Source of the DNA: Pedobacter cryoconitis
GTDB lineage: Bacteria > Bacteroidota > Bacteroidia > Sphingobacteriales > Sphingobacteriaceae
Direction of reading: 5' to 3'
Assembly: GCF_014200605.1 (NCBI RefSeq)
Contig: NZ_JACHCE010000006.1
Span: 248,001 to 312,000 of the forward strand
DNA length: 64,000 nt
The notes under the pieces were generated by a model. That model worked only from the letters and a program-made list of their open reading frames with translations, was not told the origin of the DNA and did no database searches. The position numbers were made by a program, and so were the translations under genes. The stretch's first letter is position 1. Each line of letters starts with the position of its first letter. Below are positions 54,054 to 63,093 of this stretch, one piece after another.

Positions 54054-56087
54054 CTAATTTCTTTGATATGTTTTTTTCTCTGTTCCAACGCCCGTTATTT
54101 TTAATGATTTCCACTGCGCAGGTATCTTACTCCCTATCTGAACAATTCCCGAAGGCGTAATATCCAGTCCGCCAAAACCCATTAAAACACTTTGCAAAAT
54201 CCCTCCTGCCCCAGTTGCAAAATATGGATTTGTTCCTCCTTTGGTTTCTGCAATAACTCTGAATGGAGGAAGTAAATTAGGTTCAAAAGCATCCTTAAAA
54301 AAGTGATAGGCTTTCTCTGTATTGCCCAGTCTTGCATAGAGTAAAGCAAAAACCGCCTGTGTCATTGCAGGTGTACCTTCATCCGGAACTCTTCCTTCAT
54401 AATACTCCAGATCTTTTTTGATCTGTACCGGATCAGTAATTACCTTCAGCGGATAAGCCAGTAAATTTACATCTGCCTGCTTAATCCCTTCGCCTTTATA
54501 ACCAGCATGCTCTTTAGTAACCCCGTTCTCCATTTTCAGAACCGGAATATTCTGCGCGACCAGACTCCAGTCCGGATTTGGTTTAATGCCCAATAGTTTT
54601 GCTGCCGCTGCCGCATGCTGCAGGTTTACTTTTGCCGCTGCATTGGTAAAAGCATTATTATCTATATTTTCTGCCCATTCATCGGCCGCTACCACATTTT
54701 TAATCTCATATAACCCTGCCCCATTCCTTTCCACTCTGCTCGCCCAGAAATCAGCTGTCTGTGATAAAATTGGCCATCCTTTTTCTTTTAACCATTCTTT
54801 ATCCTGTGTAACTGCATAATAATTCCATGCAGCAAGCGCAACACATGCTGTAATGTGATGTTCAAAAGCACCACTTAATGCCCATACAGGTGTTTCCTCT
54901 ACACCTGTATCTGCACTTTCCCAAGGAAACATAGCCCCTTTATATCCATGAGAAAAAGCATTACGCCTGGCTGCATCTAACCTGTCAAAACGATAATCAA
55001 TTAGTGATTTTGCTATCTCAGGATGTAAAACAAGTAATGCAGGGAACATCCAGATATCAGTATCCCAGAAAACATGGCCATTGTAGCCCAAACCAGATAA
55101 ACCCATGGGTGACAAAGAAAAAGGACTGCCAGCACGGGTAAAAGAATATAAATGATACAACATACTATGAATATCCTGCTGAGACTGCGGATCACCTCCC
55201 AGCTGAATATCACTTTTCCATAATTCATCCCATGCCTGATTATGAAAAGCAAGTAATCTGTCACTCCCCTGCAATTTTGCAAATACAGTCATTCTTTCTG
55301 CTTCATTTAACGGATCACTATGATGTGCAGAAGTAATAGAACTTCCCGTAACCGCGTAATTATAAGTTTCCCCCTGATCAAGTTTTTTACTGAATTTCAT
55401 CAGGTGCATATTATTATCCCACATTTCGTGGATTACCCTGGGCTCCTGTCCATGAGCCTCTTTAAAAATAAAACTTGTGGAGGCGCAAAGCTGCAATTTG
55501 CCGGTAGGGCTTTTTGCTGTTGAGGTCAGCAAAGAAATAGTTACATGCGGACGATCTATTTCGTTATAATAGTTTTGCACCTCTTTTAAAGCATCAGGAG
55601 CTTCCATTACACTTGCGGCATTGATTGTTACCGCTTTTTTAGCTTTTATACTGACATTAGCCAATACTGTAAAAGGAAGTTGTCTGAGTGAATAATAAGT
55701 ATAGGTAATTGTCGCTTTGTCACCATAATCAAAAGTAGTTTTGAAAGAAGCATGACGCATATCCAGCTCTTGCCTGAAATTACTGACATCGGCAGCTGTT
55801 AAACGTTTTCCATCAATCTCCAGATACATATTTAACAGGTTAAAACTATTCAGGAAATTACTTACCCTCCCTCTTCCATACTGATCATAAGCCCCTGCAA
55901 GCACGATATTTTTAACCTTAAAAGGCTCAGCAGAAGAAACAATACCGATCATACCATTAGCAATGGTTACCCCATAATAATTAGCAGGATTAGGTTTATC
56001 AGCAGTGATTTTCCAGGGGTCCTGCGCTTTCAGTGTAAAACAGGCTACCAACAGGGCTATAAACAGCAATACATTGATTCTTTTCAT
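54054..56087 (-). CDS. GH65-family glycoside hydrolase, periplasmic
   Basis: 677 aa from the ATG giving MKRINVLLFI. A signal peptide ends near LKAQ. The N-terminal beta-sandwich (to about residue 260) is followed by an (alpha/alpha)6 barrel with GHVFWDTDIWMFP, GAMFPWESA and the proposed general acid Glu in AADEWAENIDNNAF. GH65 contains phosphorylases, which act inside cells on alpha-glucosides with phosphate, and hydrolases. Export of this one favours a hydrolase of an alpha-glucobiose or an alpha-glucan fragment. It is the third gene behind susC and susD. Confidence 0.88.
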   Translation of the reverse strand: MKRINVLLFIALLVACFTLKAQDPWKITADKPNPANYYGVTIANGMIGIVSSAEPFKVKNIVLAGAYDQYGRGRVSNFLNSFNLLNMYLEIDGKRLTAADVSNFRQELDMRHASFKTTFDYGDKATITYTYYSLRQLPFTVLANVSIKAKKAVTINAASVMEAPDALKEVQNYYNEIDRPHVTISLLTSTAKSPTGKLQLCASTSFIFKEAHGQEPRVIHEMWDNNMHLMKFSKKLDQGETYNYAVTGSSITSAHHSDPLNEAERMTVFAKLQGSDRLLAFHNQAWDELWKSDIQLGGDPQSQQDIHSMLYHLYSFTRAGSPFSLSPMGLSGLGYNGHVFWDTDIWMFPALLVLHPEIAKSLIDYRFDRLDAARRNAFSHGYKGAMFPWESADTGVEETPVWALSGAFEHHITACVALAAWNYYAVTQDKEWLKEKGWPILSQTADFWASRVERNGAGLYEIKNVVAADEWAENIDNNAFTNAAAKVNLQHAAAAAKLLGIKPNPDWSLVAQNIPVLKMENGVTKEHAGYKGEGIKQADVNLLAYPLKVITDPVQIKKDLEYYEGRVPDEGTPAMTQAVFALLYARLGNTEKAYHFFKDAFEPNLLPPFRVIAETKGGTNPYFATGAGGILQSVLMGFGGLDITPSGIVQIGSKIPAQWKSLKITGVGTEKKTYQRN

Positions 56088-56117
56088 AAAATGAATTAAA
56101 AGAATAGACAAATACAA

Positions 56118-56156
56118 AAAAGGTTAACCTGCACTGTACGTACAGATTAACCTTTT
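56118..56156 (-). terminator. Terminator-like hairpin between susD and the GH65 gene
   Basis: Outer arms AAAAGGTTAA/TTAACCTTTT enclose a 12-bp palindrome CTGTACGTACAG. On the minus strand six T follow. It lies 21 bp after the susD stop, so it may end part of the susCD transcripts and lower GH65 expression. Confidence 0.75.
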
Positions 56157-56177
56157 CCATTGAATTTAGATTTTTAA

Positions 56178-57689
56178 TTAATAACCAGGGTTTTGAGTAT
56201 AATTGGTATTGCCCAACTGATTGTCAGGTATAGGAAATACCAGGTTCCTTGGATTATCTGATGGTTTTTCCTGCCATGGGGTTAGGAATTTACCAAAACG
56301 GATCAAATCCTGTCTTCTTACACCTTCCCAGAAAAATTCACGTCCGCGTTCATCCAGTAAATTATCAAGTGTTAAACTACCAAAAGCACTGGCTCCCCTA
56401 ACAGCTCTGAGCGAATTAACCAATGTTAATGCATTACCAGTTAAACCAGTTCTTAACTGAGCTTCAGCTTTCATCAGCAATACATCTGAATACCGGTAAT
56501 ATACCCAATCGTTTTCTGCCTTACCAGTGGAAGCATTTACATAATCAATCGGATATTTAATCACTCTGATACCTGCAACTTCCAAATGGTTTGCATCCGT
56601 TTCAATATTACTTACTTCAGGAGTAAAAATCAGGTTGTTATTACGCCTGTCTTTAATTAAAGCACCAGTCTGATCATACTGCTGGCCAATTAAAAACCCA
56701 ACTTTAACACCAGAAACGTTTGTCATTCCTGCATATGCACCACCTATACGCTGGTCAGAAGCTTCAAATTTTTTATAAAAATCTGATAAAGTAGAAAAAC
56801 CATTATAACCACTTGGATTTTGGTTATAATGCAAAGGAGGTACCCACATGTCCTTTACAGCACCTGCATCAGAACCACCAATATTTCTGGAAGTGAATAT
56901 ATTCTCTGTCGATAATTTATCGTTTGTTGGTGCAAAATTATCAAAATAGTTTGGCGTCAGTTTATACTTTCCTGAATTAATAATTTCATCAGCAAGGGTA
57001 ATTACTCTGGCCATATCCGCAGCATCAAAAGTAGGTGCTGTACGGTTTAAAAAGGCCCCCTTATTCAGGTAACATTTCATGAGCAGCATTTTTGCAGCAT
57101 CTTTATTTGCAAAATAATTAGGCCCATCTATTAGAATTGGAATAATAGCAGTTAATTCTGAAATCAGATAATCAATTTCTTCCGGAGCCTTTCTGACTCT
57201 CGAATTTTTCACAGCTAATTCTCCCGGATCACGGAAAGCAACCTGCCCCCAGCCATCAAGAATAGAAAATTGGGCAAATGCACGAACAAACCTGGCCTCA
57301 GCGGCCTGTATAGGAGTTGGGTTAAACGCCAATACATTGGTTGCCGCATAATTTACCCCATGTAAGTCTTTATAGGTATCAGAAATACGCGAATGATCTG
57401 CCTCCCATCTGTGTAAGTGCAATGCGCGCCATGCACCGTTATCATCCCAGTCACCAGCTCTTGTAGGTACAATAGCTTCATCAGAAGGAAATTCCTGCAA
57501 TGACCACCAGCCCCATGGTCCCTGGTAAGGATTACGCATAGCTGTATAACTTCCATTTAATAAGTCGGCAACGTTCCCGGAGTTAACACCTTCATTACCA
57601 ATTTGTCCACTTATATTCTCATTCAGTTTTGTACATCCTGAGATAGCCATGGCTACAGCGACAAAAGCGATTATATATTTATTTTTCAT
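56178..57689 (-). CDS. susD: SusD/RagB-family nutrient-binding lipoprotein
   Basis: 503 aa from the ATG giving MKNKYIIAFV; two further ATGs lie 9 and 12 bases upstream. Lipobox MAISGC. It shows the SusD/RagB TPR-like N-terminal region and the family C-terminal pattern EFFWEGVRRQDLIRFGKF and FPIPDNQLGNTNYTQNPGY. It binds the glycan at the cell surface and caps the SusC channel encoded just upstream. Confidence 0.95.
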   Translation of the reverse strand: MKNKYIIAFVAVAMAISGCTKLNENISGQIGNEGVNSGNVADLLNGSYTAMRNPYQGPWGWWSLQEFPSDEAIVPTRAGDWDDNGAWRALHLHRWEADHSRISDTYKDLHGVNYAATNVLAFNPTPIQAAEARFVRAFAQFSILDGWGQVAFRDPGELAVKNSRVRKAPEEIDYLISELTAIIPILIDGPNYFANKDAAKMLLMKCYLNKGAFLNRTAPTFDAADMARVITLADEIINSGKYKLTPNYFDNFAPTNDKLSTENIFTSRNIGGSDAGAVKDMWVPPLHYNQNPSGYNGFSTLSDFYKKFEASDQRIGGAYAGMTNVSGVKVGFLIGQQYDQTGALIKDRRNNNLIFTPEVSNIETDANHLEVAGIRVIKYPIDYVNASTGKAENDWVYYRYSDVLLMKAEAQLRTGLTGNALTLVNSLRAVRGASAFGSLTLDNLLDERGREFFWEGVRRQDLIRFGKFLTPWQEKPSDNPRNLVFPIPDNQLGNTNYTQNPGY

Positions 57690-57704
57690 GTTGATCATCA
57701 TTAG

Positions 57705-60700
57705 TTAAAGAGAAAAGTTAACACCGAAATTGAATGTTCTCGAACTAGGGTAAGGAATATATTCAATTCCTGCAGAAGGGACACCATTTACACTTTTGTC
57801 CACATTTACTTCCGGATCAAAACCAGTGTATTTAGTAATTACAAATAAGTTTTGCCCATTTACAAACAGGTTCATCCCTTTGATAATCTTACCCACATTA
57901 CCAATCGAATAACCAATTGTAGCATTAGCGAGCTTTACATAACTGCCATTTTCGATATATCTTGAAGAAGCAGCAATCGGGTTTGCCAGAGATTCCTGAA
58001 TAGGAGAATTCAACAGGTTAGACGCGATATTTTTACCAATTCCAAGATTAGAGATTGGTAATACTGAGTTTGCCGTATTATTATAAATTTTCTGACCTAA
58101 TGAACCATTAAAGTTCGCACCGAAGGTCACTTTTTTATACCTGAAATTAGCACTGAACCCAAGGATAACATTAGGATTTGGATTTCCAAGGTAATAAGAT
58201 TTATAACCATCTTCAGTATACTGAGATTGTCCGGCAGCATTCAAACCTGTAAACTCTCTGGTAACCATTGCAAATAAAGGTAATCCCTGTTGAAGAACCT
58301 CTAATGTAACACCACTTAAACCCTGTCCGCTCAATGAACCGGTTTTAATAATATCACTAAGTTTTTTTACTCTGTTTTTAATAAAAGTAGCATTACCTCC
58401 TAAAGAGAAAGTCATATCTGGCTTATCAATAATATTAGCATTTAAAGTCAGTTCAATTCCCTTATTACTAATAGTACCAGGTAAATTAATCCATGTTGTT
58501 GCTACACCCGGATTTGCAGGTTGTATGGGTATCAGCGGAAATAAAAGACCAGTGGTTTCCTTATTAAAATAATCGATTGATCCGGTAATTTTATTACCAA
58601 ACAGACCAAAATCAACACCTAAATTGGTTTGCTTATCTTCTTGCCATTTCAAATCCGGATTCTTATTATTTACAGCAACAAGCGTTCTTCCGCTTCCTAC
58701 ATAAACATAATCATAACGTTGCTGTGCCGCTCCTGCAGGAAATTCCTGATTACCGGTTTTTCCATATCCGGCTCTCAGTTTCAACTGATTCAGCCAGGCA
58801 ACATCGGTCATAAAGCTTTCATTTTTAATATTCCAGGCTGCAGCAAACGAAGGGAAGTAACCATAACGATTATTTGAACCAAATTTCGTAGAACCGTCCG
58901 CTCTGAACGTTGCAGTCAGTAAATACTTATTATCATAATTAAAGATTGCCCTGGCAAAATAAGACTGCAATTGAGAAGCAGGATCATTATAAGAATTTGC
59001 AGTACGATTTGCAGGTGCAACAGCATGAAATATATCTGTATAATCGACTGCTGCATCACCAAATCCCCTGCCTGTCATATTCTGACCTCTGTTGATATAA
59101 TTGGTATATTCATAGCCAATAATTGCATTCAGATTAAGTTTACTGGCAATTTCCTTGTTAAAATTCAAGGTATTGGTAAATTGCTGGGTAATTAGCTCCG
59201 TATTAGAATAACTTGCTACCCCACCCAGGAAATCATCTTTAGCCTCTACCCCTGTAAGATTAAGAAAACTACGTGTGGAAGCTCTTCTGATACCGGTACT
59301 ATAGTTTATACTGGCTAACATTCTAAATTCTAACCAGGGAGTAATTTTATAATAAGGCGATACACTACCCAAAATAGTTGATACTGTTGACTTATCACTA
59401 GATGCTTCTAACATCGCCATTGGATTAATCGTAGTAGAGTTTTTTTCAACAAACACAGATCCATCTGCATTATACATTGACCGCGTAGGGTTCCATGATA
59501 AAGCCTGACCAATTAAACTTCCTGTAAAACCTGCATCAGTAGAAATCGGCGCAAGATTTTCTATATACTGACTGCTGATCATATTGACATCCAATCCCAG
59601 TTTCTTACTTTCCAGAAATTTAAAATTCCCGTTAAACGCACCACTATACTTCTTAAAATCAGTCTTTTTGATAATCCCCTGTTGATTCTGATAACCTAAA
59701 GAGACACGAAAAACGTTTCCATCATTTCCTCCGCTAACAGCAACAGAATAATTCTGATTATAGCCTGTCCGCATAATAGATTTCATCGCATCCACATTAT
59801 CACCAAAATCATTGGTTGTCAGTCCATATTGTTTCAAAGCATTACGAAAGCCGTTACCGTCTAGTGTTTTAAGTGTACGCGCAAGCGTACTCACTCCGGC
59901 AGAAGCACCTACATCAACTTTAATTTCACCGCTCTTTCCTCTTTTTGTTGTGATTAAAACCACTCCATAAGCCGCTCTTGAACCGTAAATCGCAGTAGCC
60001 GATGCATCCTTTAGAATTTCCATGGATTCAATATCAGCCGGATTAATAAAATTCAGTGGATTTCCCTGGGCCGAAGTACCGGATGCCGTCAGGTTATTAG
60101 TTCCGGGAGCAGTAGCAGTACCACCATTACCAGTAGGCCTGGCCGATCTGCCATCAAGTGCAACACCATCAACCACATACAAAGGTTGTCCGGTACCTGT
60201 TACTGCAGTATTTCCCCTGATTCTGACCGTCGATGCCCCACCAGGCTGTCCACTGTTATTAATCATCTGTACACCAGCAACTTTTCCCTGGATAAGCTGA
60301 TCAGGTGCAATCAGTGGCCCTTTATTGAAATCCTTGGCAGAAATTGTCGTTGCCGCACCCGTCATGTCACTCTTTTTTACAGCTCCATAACCCACAATCG
60401 TTACCGCTTCCAGGTCAGTACCTGAAGACAACGTAATGTTAACCGTAGTTCTGCTATTGATATCTATGGTTTGTGATTGTAAGCCAACATAACTGAAAGT
60501 TAGTGACTTTCCATTTGCAGGTACATTAATGGCATATTTACCATTGGCGTCAGTCATTGCCCTTACATTTGTTCCTGTAACTGAGATAGTAACACCGATT
60601 AAAGTGTTTTTTTCATTATCAGATACCACACCTTTTACTACAGATTGTGCATATACTGATAAATTAATACTGAGCAAAGCAAGACAACACACGATTGTTT

Positions 60701-60770
60701 TTTGCAGCAGCTGAGATTTAGGCTTATCTAAAAAGACAAACCACTTTTTTTTTGGTAAAGACTCGTTCAT
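57705..60770 (-). CDS. susC: SusC/RagA-family TonB-linked outer membrane protein
   Basis: 1021 aa. Signal peptide (after a charged start, ending SVYAQ), a CarboxypepD_reg-like domain (about 45-125), a TonB box region AVTIVGYGAVKKSDM, a plug with RIRGNTAVTGTGQPLYVVDG and ILKDASATAIYGSRAAYG, and a barrel ending FNFGVNFSL. It imports an oligosaccharide together with SusD. The first gene of the locus, divergent from the hybrid regulator. Confidence 0.96.
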   Translation of the reverse strand: MNESLPKKKWFVFLDKPKSQLLQKTIVCCLALLSINLSVYAQSVVKGVVSDNEKNTLIGVTISVTGTNVRAMTDANGKYAINVPANGKSLTFSYVGLQSQTIDINSRTTVNITLSSGTDLEAVTIVGYGAVKKSDMTGAATTISAKDFNKGPLIAPDQLIQGKVAGVQMINNSGQPGGASTVRIRGNTAVTGTGQPLYVVDGVALDGRSARPTGNGGTATAPGTNNLTASGTSAQGNPLNFINPADIESMEILKDASATAIYGSRAAYGVVLITTKRGKSGEIKVDVGASAGVSTLARTLKTLDGNGFRNALKQYGLTTNDFGDNVDAMKSIMRTGYNQNYSVAVSGGNDGNVFRVSLGYQNQQGIIKKTDFKKYSGAFNGNFKFLESKKLGLDVNMISSQYIENLAPISTDAGFTGSLIGQALSWNPTRSMYNADGSVFVEKNSTTINPMAMLEASSDKSTVSTILGSVSPYYKITPWLEFRMLASINYSTGIRRASTRSFLNLTGVEAKDDFLGGVASYSNTELITQQFTNTLNFNKEIASKLNLNAIIGYEYTNYINRGQNMTGRGFGDAAVDYTDIFHAVAPANRTANSYNDPASQLQSYFARAIFNYDNKYLLTATFRADGSTKFGSNNRYGYFPSFAAAWNIKNESFMTDVAWLNQLKLRAGYGKTGNQEFPAGAAQQRYDYVYVGSGRTLVAVNNKNPDLKWQEDKQTNLGVDFGLFGNKITGSIDYFNKETTGLLFPLIPIQPANPGVATTWINLPGTISNKGIELTLNANIIDKPDMTFSLGGNATFIKNRVKKLSDIIKTGSLSGQGLSGVTLEVLQQGLPLFAMVTREFTGLNAAGQSQYTEDGYKSYYLGNPNPNVILGFSANFRYKKVTFGANFNGSLGQKIYNNTANSVLPISNLGIGKNIASNLLNSPIQESLANPIAASSRYIENGSYVKLANATIGYSIGNVGKIIKGMNLFVNGQNLFVITKYTGFDPEVNVDKSVNGVPSAGIEYIPYPSSRTFNFGVNFSL

Positions 60771-61188
60771 AATTATTTGGTTTAGTTGATTTGAGTTGAG
60801 AAGGCTTTCTGTTTTTTAATTTGTGTTTTGGAGGAGACAATGGACAATTTGAATTCACAAGATCACAAGCCGGTTTAAGCCTGTAACTCAAAGCAATATA
60901 TGCGTAAATAATTTCCCTTGTTATTGATTATGTATCAATTCAAACTAAAATCAATTTATCACGAAATAAAACACAAACAACTATAAAACAACACATTAAA
61001 CTTGAAAATGAAATTTAAATAAGCTAAAATGTTTGAGCTTTTGAAGATTTATTTAGAAATTGTAACATGATAGAGACAAATACAATAATGATAAATTCAT
61101 TAATTATTCCAAGACATAGTGTATTGAATACAGTATGACAAAAAAATTATATATATTGTTCCTGGCTTATTACTACCTATCTTAACCT
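60771..61188. other. Divergent regulatory region between susC and the hybrid regulator
   Basis: 418 bp, AT-rich, with no gene. I found no full TTTG/TAnnTTTG pair and no strong operator-like repeat. A short frame at 61135-61185 (16 codons, MTKKLYILFL at the start) is in phase with the regulator gene and ends in TAA just 3 bp ahead of its ATG. Confidence 0.5.
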
Positions 61189-63081
61189 ATGCTTGCAGAC
61201 CAAAAGAGAGCCATGCTTTTCATCTATCAGTCCCTCATGATGACAAGCGTTTTTGTCTCCGGGTGTTCACCGGAAAAAAGAACAAATTCCAATTCCATTT
61301 TAGAAAAACCCATGCGTATCATACAACAGGATAGTTTAAATTTTCTGGTGACCGCTTTAATATTAGCCCTTATATTTGCCTTCATCGCTTGTTATCTGCT
61401 CTATCAAAACTATCAGAAAAGCAAAGAGCTGGAGATAAAAAACAATGAGACCCTCAGACAGCAGGAAGAATTAATTGCATTATCGACAGCAAACCAGGCT
61501 ACCGCAGAAGCAAAATTCAGTTTCTTTACACATATATCAAATGCATTCAGGGTTCCGCTAACGCTGATTCTTCTCCCATTGGATGAGATGCTTGATAGCA
61601 AAAACTCTTCAAATCCGACCAGGCATCAACTCAATCTGATTCATAGAAATGTACAGCGGTTATTATTGATGGTTAACCAACTGACAGATTTTAGAAAAAT
61701 AGAATATGATCAAATGAAAATCGACCTGGCCCTTCAGGACTTTGTTGCCTTTTCAAAAGATATTATATCCTCATTCAAAGCAATGGCGCTGAGAAAAAAC
61801 ATAGAATTAAAACTATCAAGCTCCGACAAAGATATCATGGTATGGTTTGATAAAAACATGTTCGATAAAGTGTTATTTAATTTATTATCCAATGCTATTA
61901 AATTCAGTCCTGAACATGGAAAAGTTCTAATTGGGCTTAAAAGCAATTCAGCAGATCAGACATTGGATATCACCGTATCAGACAGTGGCAATGGAATGAC
62001 AGAAGAAGAAGCTAAGCATGTATTTGATTTATTTCACCAGACCGGCAATGGTAGTTTCTTCGGTTCAGGACTTGGTCTTTCTCTTTCCAAAGAGATCACT
62101 GAATTGCACCAGGGGACAATAAGTATTCAGAGTAAAAAAGGAAAAGGAACTACTTTTCATATTATACTCCCATTGAATCAGGAGCATTCTATACCCGCAG
62201 AGCAAAAAGCAAATCCTAATTTTGCTGTAAGCGCTGGTCACTTCAATCCATATACCGCAGAAACCCTGCAAGACGACATAGTTGAGGCCTCAGATGAACA
62301 GGACGGATATGTCAATGAAGAATCTTTACTAATTATCGAAGAAAATGAAGAACTGCTCGAATATTTAAGAAACAGTTTTAAAGAAGATTACGAAGTTTTT
62401 ACTGCCAGCAGTTATACTCAGGGGCTAAAAGTAGCTTATGAAATGATACCAGATCTGATTATTACCGACATCACTTCAGCAGAAAATTCAACTGTTCAGA
62501 TCACCCCTGCCCTTAAAAATGATATCCGAACTTCTCATATCCCTGTTATCATACTAGCAGCAGATGGCAATGAAGAACATAAAATCAATGAAATTAAACA
62601 GATGGCAGATCTTTACCTCACTAAGCCATTCAATTATATACTCCTTAAAGAAAGTGTAAAAAACCTGATTTGGAATAGAAAATTACTCAAAAGAAAGTTT
62701 AGAAATGAAACCGCAACAGAAGCTAACACCGCCATACTAAGCCGATCTGACAAGAAATTCTTAAACGACTTTACCAGTGTAATTGAACAAAACATTGCAA
62801 ATGACAAATTTAATGTTGACGATATCGCGATTGCATTAGGAATATCCAGAATTCAACTATACCGGAAAACAAAAGTACTGCTTGATTGTACAATCAATGA
62901 TTACATTTTAAACAAAAGACTAAAAAAAGCCAAATATCTTTTAATTAATGAAGACCTTTCCATTTCCGAAATTACTTACAAAGTAGGTTTTTCTTCTCCT
63001 ACTTATTTTTCCACTGTCTTTAAATCAAAATACAATTGCACACCATCCTCTTATAAAAAAAAATTAGCCGTAAATACCTAA
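61189..63081 (+). CDS. Hybrid two-component regulator (HTCS-like) without sensor domain and without phospho-accepting His
   Basis: 630 aa. A short N-terminal part with a lipobox-like SVFVSGC, a membrane segment (about 51-73) and a coiled coil lead to a HisKA region, HATPase domain (N235, DSGNG at 265-269, GSGLGLS at 292-298), receiver (D427, K479) and AraC-type HTH (about 540-628). In HTCS proteins the kinase motif reads ISHEFRTPL; here it is ISNAFRVPL, so Asn118 replaces the His. The large periplasmic Reg_prop sensor of normal HTCS proteins is absent. The ATP site and the HTH look intact. It probably controls susC, susD and the GH65 gene by a non-standard route. Confidence 0.87.
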   Translation: MLADQKRAMLFIYQSLMMTSVFVSGCSPEKRTNSNSILEKPMRIIQQDSLNFLVTALILALIFAFIACYLLYQNYQKSKELEIKNNETLRQQEELIALSTANQATAEAKFSFFTHISNAFRVPLTLILLPLDEMLDSKNSSNPTRHQLNLIHRNVQRLLLMVNQLTDFRKIEYDQMKIDLALQDFVAFSKDIISSFKAMALRKNIELKLSSSDKDIMVWFDKNMFDKVLFNLLSNAIKFSPEHGKVLIGLKSNSADQTLDITVSDSGNGMTEEEAKHVFDLFHQTGNGSFFGSGLGLSLSKEITELHQGTISIQSKKGKGTTFHIILPLNQEHSIPAEQKANPNFAVSAGHFNPYTAETLQDDIVEASDEQDGYVNEESLLIIEENEELLEYLRNSFKEDYEVFTASSYTQGLKVAYEMIPDLIITDITSAENSTVQITPALKNDIRTSHIPVIILAADGNEEHKINEIKQMADLYLTKPFNYILLKESVKNLIWNRKLLKRKFRNETATEANTAILSRSDKKFLNDFTSVIEQNIANDKFNVDDIAIALGISRIQLYRKTKVLLDCTINDYILNKRLKKAKYLLINEDLSISEITYKVGFSSPTYFSTVFKSKYNCTPSSYKKKLAVNT

Positions 63082-63093
63082 TCATCAAACAAA

